A stretch of 64,000 nucleotides of DNA, taken from the NCBI RefSeq assembly GCF_004771005.1, contig NZ_RQHV01000062.1:62001-126000 (forward strand), in the 5' to 3' direction. A program made the translations under genes and the position numbers. Shown here in pieces: positions 35,775 to 44,924 of this stretch (positions are counted from its first letter, which is position 1; every line of letters begins with the position of its first letter). A model generated the notes under the pieces. That model saw only the letters and a program-made list of their open reading frames with translations, did not search any database and was not told the origin of the DNA. The DNA is from Leptospira ilyithenensis. Its GTDB lineage: Bacteria > Spirochaetota > Leptospiria > Leptospirales > Leptospiraceae.

Positions 35775-36092
35775 TTAAATGGGAAGCAAGCTCAGGAATT
35801 TTTTTTTTATAAATGAAAAATCGGAAAAACGGGATCGGATGAATGTTTCCATTTGTTTTTCTTCGTCCTCATTGTTTCTGATTTCGTGATTGAAATGAAA
35901 TACATAGGGAGAAGGACAATTGTACTCTTTGTGCAGATATTCGTAGAAAAACAAAACAAGAGTGGAGTCTTTTCCTCCCGAGTAAGAAACGATGGTTTTT
36001 GTTTTTTGCAAAAGATTTAAACTGTTTCTCCCCATTCGACGAAGGAGTGATTCGAAGTGGGATCGTAGTTCTTGAGAAAGTTTGTATTTCAT
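35775..36092 (-). CDS. tilS: TilS, N-terminal part with PP-loop
   Basis: 105 residues in the frame as read. The ATP-pyrophosphatase PP-loop is IVSYSGGKDSTLVLFF near residues 34-50, then VFHFNHEIRNNEDEE, where TilS has its HvnHglR block. The frame runs through FSFIKKK and, after the A10 tract, into unrelated residues (FLSLLPI) and a stop. With 11 A it would continue as KIPELASHLKKGLEETGR, which is TilS-like and joins the downstream frame. Its ATG overlaps the stop of the PP2C gene by 4 bp. This could be programmed slippage, a phase-variable tract, a true mutation or a one-base sequencing error. Confidence 0.8.
   Translation of the reverse strand: MKYKLSQELRSHFESLLRRMGRNSLNLLQKTKTIVSYSGGKDSTLVLFFYEYLHKEYNCPSPYVFHFNHEIRNNEDEEKQMETFIRSRFSDFSFIKKKFLSLLPI
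35799..35808 (-). other. tilS: A10 homopolymer at the tilS frame break
   Basis: Ten consecutive T on the plus strand, that is ten A on the tilS coding strand, preceded by AT and followed by TTCC. The two halves of tilS are in register if this run is 11 (or 8) long. Runs of this length are known slippage sites for RNA polymerase and for replication. Confidence 0.85.
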
Positions 36093-38044
36093 AATTTGCG
36101 AATCGCCACCATGGTGATATCGTCGTGTTGTTCCGCTTCCATTGTGAAATTTCGAATTTCGTTGTAAATCCTTTCCAATTGGTTCTTCGGTTCCAGAGAC
36201 AAAGAAGATAAAAAACTTTCCTGCAATCTATGGTCACCGTATTGTTCTTCCGATTGGTTTAGTGCTTCGGTGACTCCGTCCGTAAACATGAGAAGCGTGT
36301 CATTTTTTTTCAGATCGATGGAGTCTTCATTTTTGAACTGGGATATATCTCCGGTGATTCCGAGAATGACTCCTCCTGTTTCCACAATTTCAAGGGAATT
36401 TGTTTTGTTTCTATGAATGTAAAGTAATCCGTGGCCAGCGCCGGAAACAAGCATTTGATTTGTTTCCAAACTCCAGCGAATCAAAATCAAACTCATAAAT
36501 CTGGGAGTGGCCGCGTCTTTGTAACTGGTATACAGATAACTATTGATATCGTTTACTATCTCCCAGGGAGAATCTTTGACTCGCACCAAAGAATGCAATA
36601 TGGTTCGCACCGTTGCCATAACAAGTCCTGCGGCAACTCCTTTCCCGCTCACATCTCCGATACATAAGAATAATTCCTTGCCATTGGGAGATAAAATAAA
36701 GTCGTAATAATCTCCTCCGATTCCCCGCGCAGGAACCATGAATCCGCCAAACAGAAGATATTTGGAATCGGGAATCTTTCGGGGGAGGAGGGTTGCCTGA
36801 ATTTCTTTTGCGATTTCAATTTCCTTTTCCAGTCTTTCTTTTTGGGAAAGGTTCTGATAAAGATTCGCATTTTCCATTGTTATGCGGGCAAGGGAAACGA
36901 ACGCATTCAAGGCTTCCAGTTCGTCTTGGGGAAATCGGGAATCCGGCTTTGCCAGGGTAAAAATACAATCGGTTCCGTTTTCAAGACTGATCGGAATGAT
37001 CACTACTTCTTTCCCGATCACTCCGATGGATGCGAAAACCGGATAGTCGCTCGGATCAACAGTGATTGTTTCTTTTGCATGCAATAGATGAATGACAGTC
37101 GAAACATCCACAGTGTTTGTTTCGGTGCTGATATGAAAATTTTCCAAATCACGTATCAACTTGAATACTTTTACTTTCATCGACTTGACAGGCTTTTCAA
37201 TCAAACAGGCTACGGAAGATTCTACGATTCCGGATAATGTCAAGAGAATCATTCGAATCATCTCATCATGATTGTCCAGATAAAGTTTGCTGAGAGTCAA
37301 TGCGGCAGTATGAAGGCTTTGAAAATTTTTAGATTGGTTTTGCGATTTGGAGTAGAGTAGGGAATTGCGAAGTGAGACCGCAAATTGCCCGACTACCAAT
37401 TGTAAAATTTCCTGGTCTTCCAAATAAACGGAATAATCATCCTCTTCATAATCGACAGCTAACATACCTACTGCGGTATTTGCATAGATGATAGGAATCA
37501 CCAATTGGGACTTGGTTCCTGTGAGTTCCGAATAGAATTTATAGAACGGATGTATTTCATCTTCCAGAACATAAAATCGGGATTCCCTTTTGGCCATGGA
37601 TTCGATCAGAACACCGAAACTTAAATCATAATCCAAACGAATACGTTTGATCGCTCTTTGCAGGCTTTTTTGTTTTGCAGTATAATAGGCCAGTCTGATT
37701 TCACCTAACTCAAGGTTTGTGATGAATATTGCAATTTTATCTCTTTTTAATCTTTCAGTGATCAGTTCCGTGAATCTGAATAACAAATCTTCCAATCCCA
37801 TGGAAGAGTTGAATAAGGAAAGACAATCCAATAGGAATTCCGTTTTTTCCTGTGAGGTGAGTATGTTTTTGCCGACTCTGGTTATTTTACGTTTTTCTAA
37901 TATCCATTCCCGATCGCAGGTTCTGCAGTAAAATCTTCCGCGTCTTGTGACTCCGTCCGGGACTTCAGGTTCCTGACAGAGCAGACAAAGCGTTTCTTCC
38001 ACGGGGTCTTGGTTCATTCGGGTTGGATCATATAGGAACTTCAT
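36089..38044 (-). CDS. GAF-domain SpoIIE/RsbU-type PP2C phosphatase with zinc-ribbon-like N-terminus
   Basis: 651 residues. The N-terminus has two CxxC pairs (CLLCQ near residue 19 and CRTCD near residue 42), like a small zinc ribbon. Two GAF-like domains follow: ~70-220 with LVIPIIYANTAVGMLAVDY, and ~235-395. A helical linker (LSQKERLEKEIEIAKEIQATLLP) precedes the PP2C domain (~430-651) with metal motifs GIGGDYYDF, CIGDVSGKGVAAGLVMA, GAGHGLLY and LLMFTDGVTEA. It should be a cytoplasmic serine phosphatase acting on anti-sigma antagonists under control of a GAF ligand. First gene of a minus-strand operon with tilS and engB, coupled by ATGA overlaps. Confidence 0.88.
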   Translation of the reverse strand: MKFLYDPTRMNQDPVEETLCLLCQEPEVPDGVTRRGRFYCRTCDREWILEKRKITRVGKNILTSQEKTEFLLDCLSLFNSSMGLEDLLFRFTELITERLKRDKIAIFITNLELGEIRLAYYTAKQKSLQRAIKRIRLDYDLSFGVLIESMAKRESRFYVLEDEIHPFYKFYSELTGTKSQLVIPIIYANTAVGMLAVDYEEDDYSVYLEDQEILQLVVGQFAVSLRNSLLYSKSQNQSKNFQSLHTAALTLSKLYLDNHDEMIRMILLTLSGIVESSVACLIEKPVKSMKVKVFKLIRDLENFHISTETNTVDVSTVIHLLHAKETITVDPSDYPVFASIGVIGKEVVIIPISLENGTDCIFTLAKPDSRFPQDELEALNAFVSLARITMENANLYQNLSQKERLEKEIEIAKEIQATLLPRKIPDSKYLLFGGFMVPARGIGGDYYDFILSPNGKELFLCIGDVSGKGVAAGLVMATVRTILHSLVRVKDSPWEIVNDINSYLYTSYKDAATPRFMSLILIRWSLETNQMLVSGAGHGLLYIHRNKTNSLEIVETGGVILGITGDISQFKNEDSIDLKKNDTLLMFTDGVTEALNQSEEQYGDHRLQESFLSSLSLEPKNQLERIYNEIRNFTMEAEQHDDITMVAIRKL

Positions 38045-38267
38045 TCAAACATTCTACAAGTATTTTCCAAAAAAAGAGAAGAGAGCTGGTACGATTCGTG
38101 CTTAATGTATAAGCAAATGTTAGTTTTTCTATTGTATTCGAGAAAAACTACGCCTAAATGAACAAAAAATGAATAAAATGCCTATTATTTATGCATTGAA
38201 GCTAGCTATTGAGCATTTGCTATTGCGTTTTTTTTATACATACCGTAAACTTTAAGAGCAAAATATT

Positions 38268-40385
38268 ATGAATTCAAAGAAAATCAATCCGATCCAATCG
38301 ATCCACGATGTTGCTACAGCGATGAATTCCACCCAAGACCCGGATGGTTTGCTGGAACTGATTTTAGATCGTTGCATTCAAATTTGCGGTGTAGAATCCG
38401 GCTCTCTTATGCTCATCGATGAAAAATCGGCGGTTTTGGATGTGGTGACTTCCCGGGGGATGAACCAACAGGTTTTAAGAGAGACCAGATTGAAGATCGG
38501 CCAAGGGATCACCGGAATGGCTGCATCTACAGGACGGGCAAAACTTGTGAATGATGTTTCCAAAGATCCCGATTACATTCAGGTAAAGGAAGAAATCAAA
38601 TCGGAGTTAGTCGCTCCCATGATTGTTGAAGACGGAATTATCGGTGTGATTTCTCTCGATTCGAATCGTTTGAATGCGTTTAGCGCGGAGATGCTTGAAA
38701 TTGTAAGTGTTCTTGCCAACCAAGCCGCACAGATTTTTAAAAACCTGCAAACCATTCGTAATTTGGAACAGAGAACCAAGATTCAAACCACTTTGATCGA
38801 AATTTCGAAACTAGTAACTTCCACTTTGGATTTGAATGAAATCTTTGAAGGCATTATGGTTACGATGGAAAAATCCCTTCGTTTGGAGAAAGGAAGCATC
38901 GTACTTCATCATAAGGAAGAAGGGGTATTGCGAATCGTAGCGGCTTCGGGTCTTTCCCAGGAGGAGATGGACAAAGGTTCTTATCAACCGGGAGAAGGGA
39001 TTACAGGAAAAGTATTTGAATCCGGGGAAGCGATGATCATCGAATCGGTTGCCAATCACCCGGCGTTTTTGAATCGAGTCGGCTATCTTTCCCATTTTAA
39101 GCACGACCCGCATAACGTAGGCTTGTTGTGTTCTCCTATTTTGAGTGATCAGAATATAATCGGCGTGGTGAACGCGTTTATCGTACAGAACAAACATACC
39201 GATCTGAAATCATATTTGGATTTTTTACAAGTGGTTGCCTCTATTATTTCCCAATCTATCAAGATCCAAAGTCTCGTAGAAGAAGCAAAAAAGGAAATCT
39301 CCAGAGAAAATATCCAACTGAAACGTGAGTTGAAAAACAAATACAAGTTTGGTTCTCTCATCGGCAAAGCCAGTTCGATGGAAAAGATGTTTGAGAAAAT
39401 CCAGTTGGTAGCGGATTCCCGTGCATCCGTATTGATCACAGGCGAATCGGGAACAGGTAAAGAGATGATAGCGAATGCGATTCATTATAACAGTTCGCGT
39501 TCTGAAAATCCGTTTATCAAAATCAATTGCGCCGCCATTCCTGAAAACTTATTGGAAAGCGAATTGTTCGGTCATAAAAAAGGTAGCTTTACGGGAGCGG
39601 TGTCTGATAAAAAAGGGAAGTTTGAAATGGCGGATACAGGTTCGATTTTTTTGGATGAGATCGGAGAAATGGATTTGAATTTGCAGTCAAAGTTATTGCG
39701 CGTTCTGCAGGAAAGGGAGATTGAAGCGGTTGGTTCGGTGAAAGCGAAAAAAGTGGATGTGAGAATCATTGCCGCTACAAACGCTGAACTGGAACAGTTG
39801 GTTGCAGAAAAGAAATTCCGCGCGGATCTATATTATCGCCTAAACGTCGTTAAGATCAATACTCCTCCTCTTCGGGAAAGAACGGAAGACATTCCACTTT
39901 TGATAAACCACTTCTTGGAAAAATATGCAAAAGATAATAATAAAGTAATCAAAGGAATTTCGCGAGAAGCAAGCAAACTTCTTTTGAAATACCGTTGGCC
40001 AGGAAATGTAAGGGAGTTGGAAAATGTGATCGAAAGGGCGGTGGTTCTTGCCCAAGAGGAATTATTATCTGAAGAGGATTTTTCGGATATAGTAGATCAC
40101 TTTGAGGAACATCAGGAAACTCATCCCGAGATTCAATCGGCTTCTCACACAGAACCTATGAATTCTTCTGAACCGTTGGATCTTGCTTCTGGCAGATTGA
40201 CTCCGAACCAATTGGACAATTTGGACGGAAGGGCAATGGAAATAGTCGTGAATGAAGTGGAATCCCGCTTGATTCAATATGCAATGAAGAAGTTCCGATA
40301 TACCAAAACGAGAGTGGCTAAATTTTTAGGAATCAACCGAAATACTTTGGATAAAAAGATCAAAGAATTGAATATAGAGTATTAG
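38268..40385 (+). CDS. GAF-type sigma-54-dependent transcriptional activator
   Basis: 705 residues. Two GAF domains (~20-165 and ~185-335), a short coiled linker (~335-360), an AAA+ domain (~365-600) and a Fis-type HTH (~660-705, [20 protein letters not shown]). Visible AAA+ motifs: Walker A GESGTGKE (~391), GSFTGA (~438, a Ser variant of the GAFTGA loop that contacts sigma-54), Walker [12 protein letters not shown], and the [17 protein letters not shown] sensor-II region. It would remodel the sigma-54 holoenzyme in response to a small molecule bound by the GAF domains. Divergent from the PP2C gene across 223 bp. Its 3' half is duplicated exactly at 42845-44356. Confidence 0.92.
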   Translation: MNSKKINPIQSIHDVATAMNSTQDPDGLLELILDRCIQICGVESGSLMLIDEKSAVLDVVTSRGMNQQVLRETRLKIGQGITGMAASTGRAKLVNDVSKDPDYIQVKEEIKSELVAPMIVEDGIIGVISLDSNRLNAFSAEMLEIVSVLANQAAQIFKNLQTIRNLEQRTKIQTTLIEISKLVTSTLDLNEIFEGIMVTMEKSLRLEKGSIVLHHKEEGVLRIVAASGLSQEEMDKGSYQPGEGITGKVFESGEAMIIESVANHPAFLNRVGYLSHFKHDPHNVGLLCSPILSDQNIIGVVNAFIVQNKHTDLKSYLDFLQVVASIISQSIKIQSLVEEAKKEISRENIQLKRELKNKYKFGSLIGKASSMEKMFEKIQLVADSRASVLITGESGTGKEMIANAIHYNSSRSENPFIKINCAAIPENLLESELFGHKKGSFTGAVSDKKGKFEMADTGSIFLDEIGEMDLNLQSKLLRVLQEREIEAVGSVKAKKVDVRIIAATNAELEQLVAEKKFRADLYYRLNVVKINTPPLRERTEDIPLLINHFLEKYAKDNNKVIKGISREASKLLLKYRWPGNVRELENVIERAVVLAQEELLSEEDFSDIVDHFEEHQETHPEIQSASHTEPMNSSEPLDLASGRLTPNQLDNLDGRAMEIVVNEVESRLIQYAMKKFRYTKTRVAKFLGINRNTLDKKIKELNIEY

Positions 40386-40421
40386 TTGTTAGGTGAGTTT
40401 CCTTTATTCCCCGCGCCTCCA

Positions 40422-40452
40422 GATCAGCTTTGCTGATGATTCTTCGAATACT
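40422..40452 (+). repeat. Dispersed palindromic repeat, copy A
   Basis: A 31-bp sequence containing the perfect hairpin ATCAGC-TTT-GCTGAT. The same 31 bp occurs at 44017-44047 (by the large duplication) and, with two T-to-C changes, at 54112-54142. The similarity extends loosely for another ~15 bp. The rest of the interval 40386-40645 holds a GC-rich imperfect stem (CCCCGCCC with GGGAGGGG, about 40484-40505) and a near-perfect palindrome AGCACATA-T-TATGTGCT (40538-40554), but no gene I can support. Confidence 0.7.
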
Positions 40453-40537
40453 ACTTCTCGCTATATTGGATTTTATTTTGGTATCCCCGCCCTGATTTGG
40501 GAGGGGAACTCCACCCGCCGCCCAATGTGTTCCTTTT

Positions 40538-40554
40538 AGCACATATTATGTGCT
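40538..40554. terminator. Palindrome between the sigma-54 activator and thiD
   Basis: AGCACATA and TATGTGCT flank a single T; on the plus strand CTTTCC follows, on the minus strand AAAAGG. It is in the convergent interval between two genes and could act as a bidirectional transcript end, though it lacks a clear T-run. A second copy is at 44133-44149. Confidence 0.3.
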
Positions 40555-40645
40555 CTTTCCAGCTCATTTCCCTTTCTGGGAAAAATATAAAAAATAAGTT
40601 CGGGTTTTTGCCAGTTCGTTCGGCGTTTCGAATTTCTTTAAACTT

Positions 40646-41437
40646 TCACCCCTCCGGAAAATGATTCAGGTGAGTTGTCGGGCCGGTTTGAATCGAATCC
40701 TCAATCGCATTATGAATGTATTCCTTTGCGTGACCGACTGCTTCCGGCAAGCTCAGGCCGTGCGCAAGATAGGAGGTGATTGCAGAGGAAAAGGTGCACC
40801 CCGTACCATGAGTGTTCTTTACCTTGAGGAAAGGTTTTTTGAAATTATAAATAGACTTTCCATCGAAGAGTATGTCAATTGCTTCCGTTACATTCTGTAA
40901 ATGCCCTCCCTTTAGAAGGATAGGAACTTTGAAAATATCAAACAATTGTTTTGCGGAACTTTCGAGCTCGTTCTGACCGGTTATGTTTTGTCCCAATAGG
41001 AGGGAAGCTTCGTCCAGGTTCGGGGTGATGATCGTTGCAATAGGAATCAAATTTTCCCTTAAGGCCGTGATCGCATCGTTTTTCAAAAGTTTGGCGCCGC
41101 TTGTTGCGATCATCACGGGGTCCACGACCAATTTGATATCCGGCTTTGTTTGCAAAACTTCCCGAACGATATTGATGATTTCCTCTGAAAACAACATTCC
41201 TGTTTTACAGGCGGAGACCGGAAAATAACTAAGCACTGCATCTAACTGCGCTTTGATAAAAGAAGTAGGGATCTCATGGATGGCAGTCACCCCATCGGGA
41301 TTCTGTGCCGTTAAACAAGTGAAGGCGGTAGTTCCGAACGTGCCTAGGGATGAAAAAGTTTTGAGATCCGCTTGGACGCCTGCACCTCCTCCCGAGTCGG
41401 AACCTGCAATGGAAAGAGTAATGGGGAAATTTTTCAT
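40646..41437 (-). CDS. thiD: Hydroxymethylpyrimidine/phosphomethylpyrimidine kinase
   Basis: 263 residues. ThiD ribokinase-fold motifs: [21 protein letters not shown] at the N-terminus, [46 protein letters not shown], and [20 protein letters not shown] with the catalytic Cys/Asp-loop region near residue 215. It phosphorylates HMP and HMP-P in thiamine synthesis. Its ATG overlaps the stop of the alkyltransferase-like gene by 4 bp. The last ~38 codons are inside the exact direct repeat, and a detached copy of them lies at 44241-44356. No other thi gene is nearby. Confidence 0.93.
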   Translation of the reverse strand: MKNFPITLSIAGSDSGGGAGVQADLKTFSSLGTFGTTAFTCLTAQNPDGVTAIHEIPTSFIKAQLDAVLSYFPVSACKTGMLFSEEIINIVREVLQTKPDIKLVVDPVMIATSGAKLLKNDAITALRENLIPIATIITPNLDEASLLLGQNITGQNELESSAKQLFDIFKVPILLKGGHLQNVTEAIDILFDGKSIYNFKKPFLKVKNTHGTGCTFSSAITSYLAHGLSLPEAVGHAKEYIHNAIEDSIQTGPTTHLNHFPEG

Positions 41438-41781
41438 AAAAGACCTTTGGGATTCCAGGCGAATTTTTTTAAATCAATCGTATCATTTGCATCGAATTTT
41501 ATTTTTTCACCGATCAGGATTTGCTTTTGCAAACCGGCACGTATGGCGTCTCCTTTGAAAGAGATCTGACCTTGTGCGTTGATCACCCTTTGCCAAGGTA
41601 CGGCCCCAGCCTGACTTTTTTTCAACGCATTTAACGCGTAACCCACAGCCCTTGCGGCTCTGGGCTTTCCCAAAAGAACAGCTATCGTTCCGTACGTCGT
41701 TACTTTTCCTTTGGGAACTTTTTTTACCATAGAATATACGTCCTGATAAAAACTGGATACTGCTTTTTTCGGGGCAACCAT
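41434..41781 (-). CDS. Alkyltransferase-like (ATL) DNA repair protein
   Basis: 115 residues, the size of the DNA-binding domain of O6-alkylguanine-DNA alkyltransferase. [30 protein letters not shown] matches the HTH and Arg-finger region. Where Ogt/MGMT has the alkyl-accepting PCHR, this protein reads VPWQRVI: the Cys is Trp. That places it among ATL proteins, which bind O6-alkylguanine without repairing it and hand the lesion to nucleotide excision repair. It is coupled to thiD by an ATGA overlap, probably without functional meaning. Confidence 0.88.
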   Translation of the reverse strand: MVAPKKAVSSFYQDVYSMVKKVPKGKVTTYGTIAVLLGKPRAARAVGYALNALKKSQAGAVPWQRVINAQGQISFKGDAIRAGLQKQILIGEKIKFDANDTIDLKKFAWNPKGLL

Positions 41782-41888
41782 AAGATACGATTTCTATCTG
41801 GTATCTCCGTTCCAAAGAAGTAAATCATTTATTTAAGAATTGGATTTTCCATCTTGGTCATAGGCAGTCGGAATCGATTGATCGGATT

Positions 41889-42755
<867 letters not shown>

Positions 42756-42766
42756 AACAATCGATT

Positions 42767-42844
42767 CAAAATAATAAAATCTTAATCAAACAAGGAAGCT
42801 CCTTAATACTTGAGCCCTTGTATGTTTGCTAATTTAGCTTTATA
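42767..42844 (+). promoter_or_regulatory. Leader/promoter element, copy 1, cut off at the duplication junction
   Basis: 78 nt that align without gaps to 44847-44924, the leader of the porin gene. The first 28 nt are identical; after that the conserved blocks are TTAATAC, CTTGT and GCTTTAT. A small stem AAGGA-AGC-TCCTT here corresponds to AAGAG-GAC-CTCTT in the other copy, with paired changes in two positions. In the porin copy the element ends at the start ATG; here that position reads ATA and the exact 1,512-bp repeat begins at the next base. So a gene that once followed this leader has been replaced. Confidence 0.65.
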
Positions 42845-42924
42845 CCCAATCTATCAAGATCCAAAGTCTCGTAGAAGAAGCAAAAAAGGAAATCTCCAGA
42901 GAAAATATCCAACTGAAACGTGAG

Positions 42925-43980
42925 TTGAAAAACAAATACAAGTTTGGTTCTCTCATCGGCAAAGCCAGTTCGATGGAAAAGATGTTTGAGAAAATCCAGT
43001 TGGTAGCGGATTCCCGTGCATCCGTATTGATCACAGGCGAATCGGGAACAGGTAAAGAGATGATAGCGAATGCGATTCATTATAACAGTTCGCGTTCTGA
43101 AAATCCGTTTATCAAAATCAATTGCGCCGCCATTCCTGAAAACTTATTGGAAAGCGAATTGTTCGGTCATAAAAAAGGTAGCTTTACGGGAGCGGTGTCT
43201 GATAAAAAAGGGAAGTTTGAAATGGCGGATACAGGTTCGATTTTTTTGGATGAGATCGGAGAAATGGATTTGAATTTGCAGTCAAAGTTATTGCGCGTTC
43301 TGCAGGAAAGGGAGATTGAAGCGGTTGGTTCGGTGAAAGCGAAAAAAGTGGATGTGAGAATCATTGCCGCTACAAACGCTGAACTGGAACAGTTGGTTGC
43401 AGAAAAGAAATTCCGCGCGGATCTATATTATCGCCTAAACGTCGTTAAGATCAATACTCCTCCTCTTCGGGAAAGAACGGAAGACATTCCACTTTTGATA
43501 AACCACTTCTTGGAAAAATATGCAAAAGATAATAATAAAGTAATCAAAGGAATTTCGCGAGAAGCAAGCAAACTTCTTTTGAAATACCGTTGGCCAGGAA
43601 ATGTAAGGGAGTTGGAAAATGTGATCGAAAGGGCGGTGGTTCTTGCCCAAGAGGAATTATTATCTGAAGAGGATTTTTCGGATATAGTAGATCACTTTGA
43701 GGAACATCAGGAAACTCATCCCGAGATTCAATCGGCTTCTCACACAGAACCTATGAATTCTTCTGAACCGTTGGATCTTGCTTCTGGCAGATTGACTCCG
43801 AACCAATTGGACAATTTGGACGGAAGGGCAATGGAAATAGTCGTGAATGAAGTGGAATCCCGCTTGATTCAATATGCAATGAAGAAGTTCCGATATACCA
43901 AAACGAGAGTGGCTAAATTTTTAGGAATCAACCGAAATACTTTGGATAAAAAGATCAAAGAATTGAATATAGAGTATTAG
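42925..43980 (+). CDS. 5'-truncated second copy of the sigma-54 activator (AAA+ and HTH only)
   Basis: 351 residues from a TTG at 42925, identical to the C-terminal half of the activator at 38268. It keeps Walker A, GSFTGA, Walker B and the Fis HTH but has lost both GAF domains. The frame is open upstream to a TAG at 42835; no ATG is available, and the TTG has no good ribosome binding site. If translated it would be an activator without its sensory domains, which in related regulators can be constitutive or can compete for sites. It may equally be a silent remnant. The leader element directly upstream could supply transcription. Confidence 0.6.
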   Translation: MKNKYKFGSLIGKASSMEKMFEKIQLVADSRASVLITGESGTGKEMIANAIHYNSSRSENPFIKINCAAIPENLLESELFGHKKGSFTGAVSDKKGKFEMADTGSIFLDEIGEMDLNLQSKLLRVLQEREIEAVGSVKAKKVDVRIIAATNAELEQLVAEKKFRADLYYRLNVVKINTPPLRERTEDIPLLINHFLEKYAKDNNKVIKGISREASKLLLKYRWPGNVRELENVIERAVVLAQEELLSEEDFSDIVDHFEEHQETHPEIQSASHTEPMNSSEPLDLASGRLTPNQLDNLDGRAMEIVVNEVESRLIQYAMKKFRYTKTRVAKFLGINRNTLDKKIKELNIEY

Positions 43981-44016
43981 TTGTTAGGTGAGTTTCCTTT
44001 ATTCCCCGCGCCTCCA

Positions 44017-44047
44017 GATCAGCTTTGCTGATGATTCTTCGAATACT
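44017..44047 (+). repeat. Dispersed palindromic repeat, copy B
   Basis: Identical to 40422-40452 because it lies within the large duplication; carries the ATCAGC-TTT-GCTGAT hairpin. Confidence 0.7.
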
Positions 44048-44240
44048 ACTTCTCGCTATATTGGATTTTATTTTGGTATCCCCGCCCTGATTTGGGAGGG
44101 GAACTCCACCCGCCGCCCAATGTGTTCCTTTTAGCACATATTATGTGCTCTTTCCAGCTCATTTCCCTTTCTGGGAAAAATATAAAAAATAAGTTCGGGT
44201 TTTTGCCAGTTCGTTCGGCGTTTCGAATTTCTTTAAACTT

Positions 44241-44356
44241 TCACCCCTCCGGAAAATGATTCAGGTGAGTTGTCGGGCCGGTTTGAATCGAATCCTCAAT
44301 CGCATTATGAATGTATTCCTTTGCGTGACCGACTGCTTCCGGCAAGCTCAGGCCGT
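44241..44356 (-). pseudogene. thiD: 3' fragment of thiD
   Basis: 116 bp identical to the last ~38 codons of thiD (40646-40761), carried here by the duplication. It lacks a start, and the sequence to its 5' side on the minus strand is unrelated, so it cannot make ThiD. Confidence 0.9.
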
Positions 44357-44446
44357 AAGTAAGAAAAGAAACCGTTTGAAAAAAATCCGGCTTGCCTGGG
44401 ATGCCCTGTCAAAATAGATTATTTGGACACCTATCGGAGACTAAGA

Positions 44447-44854
44447 ATGAAATTGCAAATTACTCTTTCCATTTTGTTTGCATGCCTATCTTTCACTGTG
44501 GTTCTCCACTCTGAAAAAAATAAAAACACTCCCAGCCTTGAGATGAATCTCCATGATTTTATGGAAGATTATACAAAGCCTGCGACAAAACTTTATGATA
44601 AAAAAGGCAATGCGGATTACCTAAATAAAATTTTGGAACATATCCCTTCTCTTGCTCCTTCGGATCAACAGAAAGAATGGAAGGAAATCATCGATGCAAA
44701 GTTAGCTGTCGGAAAACCGGAAGATACTTGTAAGTCCTGCCATGTTAAATTTAAGAAAGATTACAAAGACAAATTCAGAAAAAAAATCCTATTGATCCCG
44801 GAAGAACTAAAAGATTTTCCTGCCGAAATCAAAGCTGCATTAAAAGCAAAATAA
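44447..44854 (+). CDS. Small exported monohaem c-type cytochrome-like protein
   Basis: 135 residues from ATG 44447, with GGAGA 12 bases upstream; a TTG at 44423 is also in frame. The signal peptide is MKLQITLSILFACLSFTVVLHSE. The mature protein is helical and Lys-rich. Near residue 94 it has DTCKSCHVKFKKDYKDKF, a single CxxCH haem-c site followed by a conserved-looking basic helix; with the haem at the C-terminal end this resembles cytochrome c' or c-556 class II folds. The redox partner is unknown. The porin leader element begins at its last codons (44847), so gene and element are adjacent. Confidence 0.75.
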   Translation: MKLQITLSILFACLSFTVVLHSEKNKNTPSLEMNLHDFMEDYTKPATKLYDKKGNADYLNKILEHIPSLAPSDQQKEWKEIIDAKLAVGKPEDTCKSCHVKFKKDYKDKFRKKILLIPEELKDFPAEIKAALKAK

Positions 44855-44924
44855 TAAAATCTTAATCAAACAAGAGGACCTCTTAATACAGGTAATCTTG
44901 TTTGATTGGGAAATTTGCTTTATG
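44847..44924 (+). promoter_or_regulatory. Leader/promoter element of the porin gene, copy 2
   Basis: 78 nt ending at the ATG 44922, gap-free homologue of 42767-42844. It contains a perfect 11-bp inverted repeat, AATCAAACAAG (44864-44874) with CTTGTTTGATT (44897-44907), and inside it a smaller stem AAGAG-GAC-CTCTT that shares the AAG with the outer arm, so the two stems are mutually exclusive. In copy 1 the small stem is kept by compensating changes and 9 of 11 outer positions still match. This looks like an RNA switch/attenuator or a two-part operator; the regulator is unknown. Confidence 0.6.

Larger units (their letters stand above)
39250..40761 (+). repeat. Exact 1,512-bp direct repeat, original copy
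   Basis: This segment is repeated, identically as far as I can follow it, at 42845-44356 (offset 3,595 bp). It contains the linker, AAA+ and HTH parts of the sigma-54 activator gene, the 260-bp intergenic region and the last ~38 codons of thiD. In this copy both flanking genes are intact, so it is the source copy. Confidence 0.95.
42845..44356 (+). repeat. Exact 1,512-bp direct repeat, second copy
   Basis: Copy of 39250-40761. It begins in the middle of the activator gene (linker codons) and ends inside thiD, so neither flanking gene is whole in this copy. Left neighbour: a porin-type leader; right neighbour: the upstream region of the cytochrome gene. No terminal inverted repeats, target-site duplication or transposase are visible. 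Homologous recombination between the copies would delete 3,595 bp (most of thiD, ATL and DUF455). Beyond the truncated activator frame, 43981-44356 holds only the copied intergenic palindromes and the thiD fragment. Confidence 0.95.

Noticed and set aside
36089..36237. Additional frame overlapping the start of tilS and the end of the PP2C gene
   Set aside because: The PP2C C-terminus and TilS start account for this DNA with an ATGA coupling; the extra frame is a shadow.
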